DNA of 64,000 nucleotides from Paracoccaceae bacterium (GTDB lineage: Bacteria > Pseudomonadota > Alphaproteobacteria > Rhodobacterales > Rhodobacteraceae). The DNA is taken from contig JAMWZC010000011.1 of the NCBI GenBank assembly GCA_024304985.1, positions 1 through 64,000 of the forward strand. The letters run 5' to 3'. Made by a program: the position numbers and the translations under genes. Below, one piece after another: positions 62,312 to 64,000 of the stretch (positions are counted from its first letter, which is position 1; each line of letters begins with the position of its first letter). The notes beneath the pieces were generated by a model. It searched no databases. It had not been told where the DNA came from and saw nothing but the letters and a program-made list of their open reading frames with translations.

Positions 62312-63937
62312 TCACAAGCCTTTCGCGATGGCCCGCAGTTCGAATTTCTGGATCTTGCCTGTCGAGGTTTTGGGCAATTCCTGAAACACGACCTTTTTCG
62401 GCGTCTTGAAGCCTGCGAGTTTTTCGCGGGCGAAGGCGATGAGGGCGGCTTCGTCCCCCGTGACGCCCTCTTTCAATTCGACGAAGGCGCAAGGCACCTC
62501 GCCCCATTTCTCATCCGGTTTGGCGACCACGGCGCAGAGGAGCACATCGGGATGGGCCATGAGGACGCCTTCGACCTCGACCGAGGAGATGTTCTCGCCG
62601 CCAGAGATGATGATGTCCTTGGCGCGGTCGCTGATCTGCATATAGCCGTTGGGGTGTTGCACGGCGATATCGCCGGAGTGGAACCAGCCGCCGCGAAACG
62701 CCTCTTCGGTGGCTTTCGGGTTTTTGAGGTAGCCTTTCATCACGCCATTGCCGCGGAACATGATTTCGCCCTGTGTCACACCGTCCATCGTGATCTGGTG
62801 CATGTCGTCTGTCATGACGGTCACATCCTCCAGAAACGGCATGGCGACGCCTTGGCGGGCCTTGACGGCGGCGCGGTCGTCGCCTTGCAACTCGTCCCAT
62901 GCGGCGTTCCATGTGCATTCGGTGCCCGGCCCGTAGGTCTCGGTCAGCCCATAGACCTGCGTGACGTTGAAGCCCATCGGTTCGATCTTGGCCAGCGTCG
63001 CGGGGGCGACGGGGGCGCCTGCGGTAAAGACCTCGACCGTTTGGGAGAAGTCGCGGCGTTGGGCGGCGGGCGCGTTCACGAGGGTGTTGAGCACGATGGG
63101 CGCGCCGCCGAAATGGGTGACCCCCTCATCGGCGATGGCGTTGAAGATGGCGGGGGCGGTTATGTCGCGGCAGCAGATGAGGGTGCCGCCCAAGACGGGC
63201 ATCATCCATGTGTGGCACCAGCCGTTGCAATGGAACAGCGGCACGATGGTGAGGTAGCGCGGGTGGAGCGTCATGCGCCAGCTGATCACCTGTCCCATGG
63301 CGTTCAGATAGGCGCCCCGATGGTGGTAGACGACGCCTTTCGGCCGCCCCGTGGTGCCGGAGGTGTAGTTGAGGGCGATGGATTCCCATTCGTCCTGCGG
63401 CATGATCCATGGGAAATCGGGATCACCCGTGGCGAGCAGGTCTTCGTATTCCATGTAGTGGCCATGGGCATGGACGCCGGCGTGGGTGTCGGCGACCTCG
63501 ATCACCGTGGGGGCGGGGCCCTCCATCCGCTCCATCGCTTCGGCTGCCATGGGCAGGAATTGCGGATCGACAAGCAGGACCTTCGCGCCGCCATGGTCGA
63601 GGATATAGGCGACGGTGTCGGGTTCGAGGCGGGTGTTGATCGTGTTCAGGATCGCGCCACAGGCGGGGACGGCGAAATGCGCCTCGGCCTGCGCGGGCAG
63701 GTTGGGGATGAGGGTAGCGACGACATCACCCGGCTGGATGCCCAGTTTGGTCAGCGCCGAGGCGAGGCGGGTGACGCGGGCGTGGTATTGGGCATAGGTC
63801 TTGCGGTGGGACCCGTAGATCACCGCCGGGTGGTCGGGAAAGACGCGTGCCGCGCGTTTGAGGAAGGAGAGCGGGGTGAGGGGCGTATAATTCGCCGCCG
63901 TCTTGCCGAGACCCGTTTCATCTGCCATCCAGCCCAT
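62312..63937 (-). CDS. Acyl-CoA synthetase (AMP-forming)
   Basis: 541 aa from ATG 63937 ([35 protein letters not shown] upstream). An ANL-superfamily acid-CoA ligase. P-loop YTSGTTGRPKGV; FGGAPIVLN and VYGLTETYGPGTECTW; the hinge RAKDIIISGGENISSVEVE; catalytic Lys in PKTSTGKIQKFELR. It belongs to the medium-chain fatty acid / methylmercaptopropionate (DmdB-like) group of Rhodobacterales ligases, but the exact substrate cannot be told. A longer in-frame start at 63970 lacks the ribosome-binding site. The last ~60 bp of the window hold no further gene start. Confidence 0.88.
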   Translation of the reverse strand: MGWMADETGLGKTAANYTPLTPLSFLKRAARVFPDHPAVIYGSHRKTYAQYHARVTRLASALTKLGIQPGDVVATLIPNLPAQAEAHFAVPACGAILNTINTRLEPDTVAYILDHGGAKVLLVDPQFLPMAAEAMERMEGPAPTVIEVADTHAGVHAHGHYMEYEDLLATGDPDFPWIMPQDEWESIALNYTSGTTGRPKGVVYHHRGAYLNAMGQVISWRMTLHPRYLTIVPLFHCNGWCHTWMMPVLGGTLICCRDITAPAIFNAIADEGVTHFGGAPIVLNTLVNAPAAQRRDFSQTVEVFTAGAPVAPATLAKIEPMGFNVTQVYGLTETYGPGTECTWNAAWDELQGDDRAAVKARQGVAMPFLEDVTVMTDDMHQITMDGVTQGEIMFRGNGVMKGYLKNPKATEEAFRGGWFHSGDIAVQHPNGYMQISDRAKDIIISGGENISSVEVEGVLMAHPDVLLCAVVAKPDEKWGEVPCAFVELKEGVTGDEAALIAFAREKLAGFKTPKKVVFQELPKTSTGKIQKFELRAIAKGL

Positions 63938-64000
63938 TGGTTTCCCTCTCCCTTTTTTGCGGCGTGTCATGTCGCTTCGGGGACAGAGTATGACCTGAAC

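Noticed and set aside
61836-62507. 223-codon minus-strand frame through the ~180-bp repeats
   Set aside because: It is produced by repeated GC-rich DNA, repeats its own sequence, has a very Arg/Pro-rich composition and runs into the acyl-CoA synthetase gene.

Overview
The window is high-GC, tightly packed chromosomal DNA from an alphaproteobacterium, almost certainly a phototrophic member of the Rhodobacterales (Rhodobacter/Roseobacter group). The signs are a bacteriochlorophyll gene cluster (bchJ-bchE-bchJ) with TGT-N12-ACA boxes of the PpsR/CrtJ type, FnrL-type TTGAT-N4-GTCAA boxes, and many small protein families typical of this order (DUF1467, three DUF6455, a short two-helix membrane protein often mislabelled 'CTP synthetase', a Flp-like mini-pilin). 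Most of the window looks like stable core genome. There are no rRNA or tRNA genes, CRISPR arrays, integrases or recognisable transposases.

Layout. 0-5 kb: start of a lytic transglycosylase (cut by the window edge), thymidine kinase, carB. 4.7-7.9 kb: photosynthesis cluster, with bchE (anaerobic Mg-protoporphyrin ester cyclase) bracketed by two V4R/BchJ paralogues. 7.9-17 kb: aspS, mini-pilin, receiver-only response regulator, methylmalonyl-CoA epimerase, membrane proteins, nitroreductase, HDAC-like deacetylase, an M48 lipoprotein protease, and a triplet of small Cys-rich DUF6455 proteins behind an FnrL-like box. 17-24 kb: an ABC-2 transporter divergent from a membrane LytTR regulator, rimO, an ABC exporter, rpmB. 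23.8-29.7 kb: copper proteins (DUF2946, PCuAC), a permease, sirtuin, a HisD paralogue, an aspartate racemase. 30-33 kb: lepA, followed by a repeat array that copies the end of lepA, then cytochrome b561. 33-37.6 kb: esterase, a gamma-glutamyl cassette (C26 hydrolase, amidoligase, divergent GGCT-like protein), MFS transporter. 37.7-46 kb: BCCT transporter, an SLC13/RCK transporter with an unusual charged insert, a luciferase-like monooxygenase, glyA, nadK, a CIA30 protein. 46-52.6 kb: acyl-CoA and C4 metabolism (prpE, a class III CoA-transferase, a mesaconyl/itaconyl-CoA hydratase-like enzyme, maeB). 52.7-58.4 kb: nucleoside salvage operon (VOC-cupin protein, cdd, deoA, deoB, add, upp), with ATGA overlaps at most junctions. 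58.4-64 kb: SPOR-domain protein, a conserved membrane protein, a low-GC island with one HEPN-like gene and a tandem ~180-bp repeat, and an acyl-CoA synthetase.

How the parts may work together. mce, prpE, the CoA-transferase/hydratase pair and maeB fit a propionyl-CoA/C4-C5 dicarboxylate economy, in which malic enzyme returns C4 acids to pyruvate. The nucleoside operon turns deoxynucleosides into bases and deoxyribose phosphates. The bch cluster carries overlapping candidate PpsR and FnrL sites, which would suit an oxygen-sensitive radical-SAM cyclase.

The parts I find least explained are: the inverted identical PpsR-type boxes plus a coupled 13-codon leader ORF at bchJ; the amidoligase/C26/GGCT cassette; the VOC-cupin protein at the head of the nucleoside operon; the FnrL-linked DUF6455 triplet; the repeat array that duplicates the lepA 3' end; and several short dispersed repeat families. 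All functions are read from sequence motifs and family knowledge. No database search was run.
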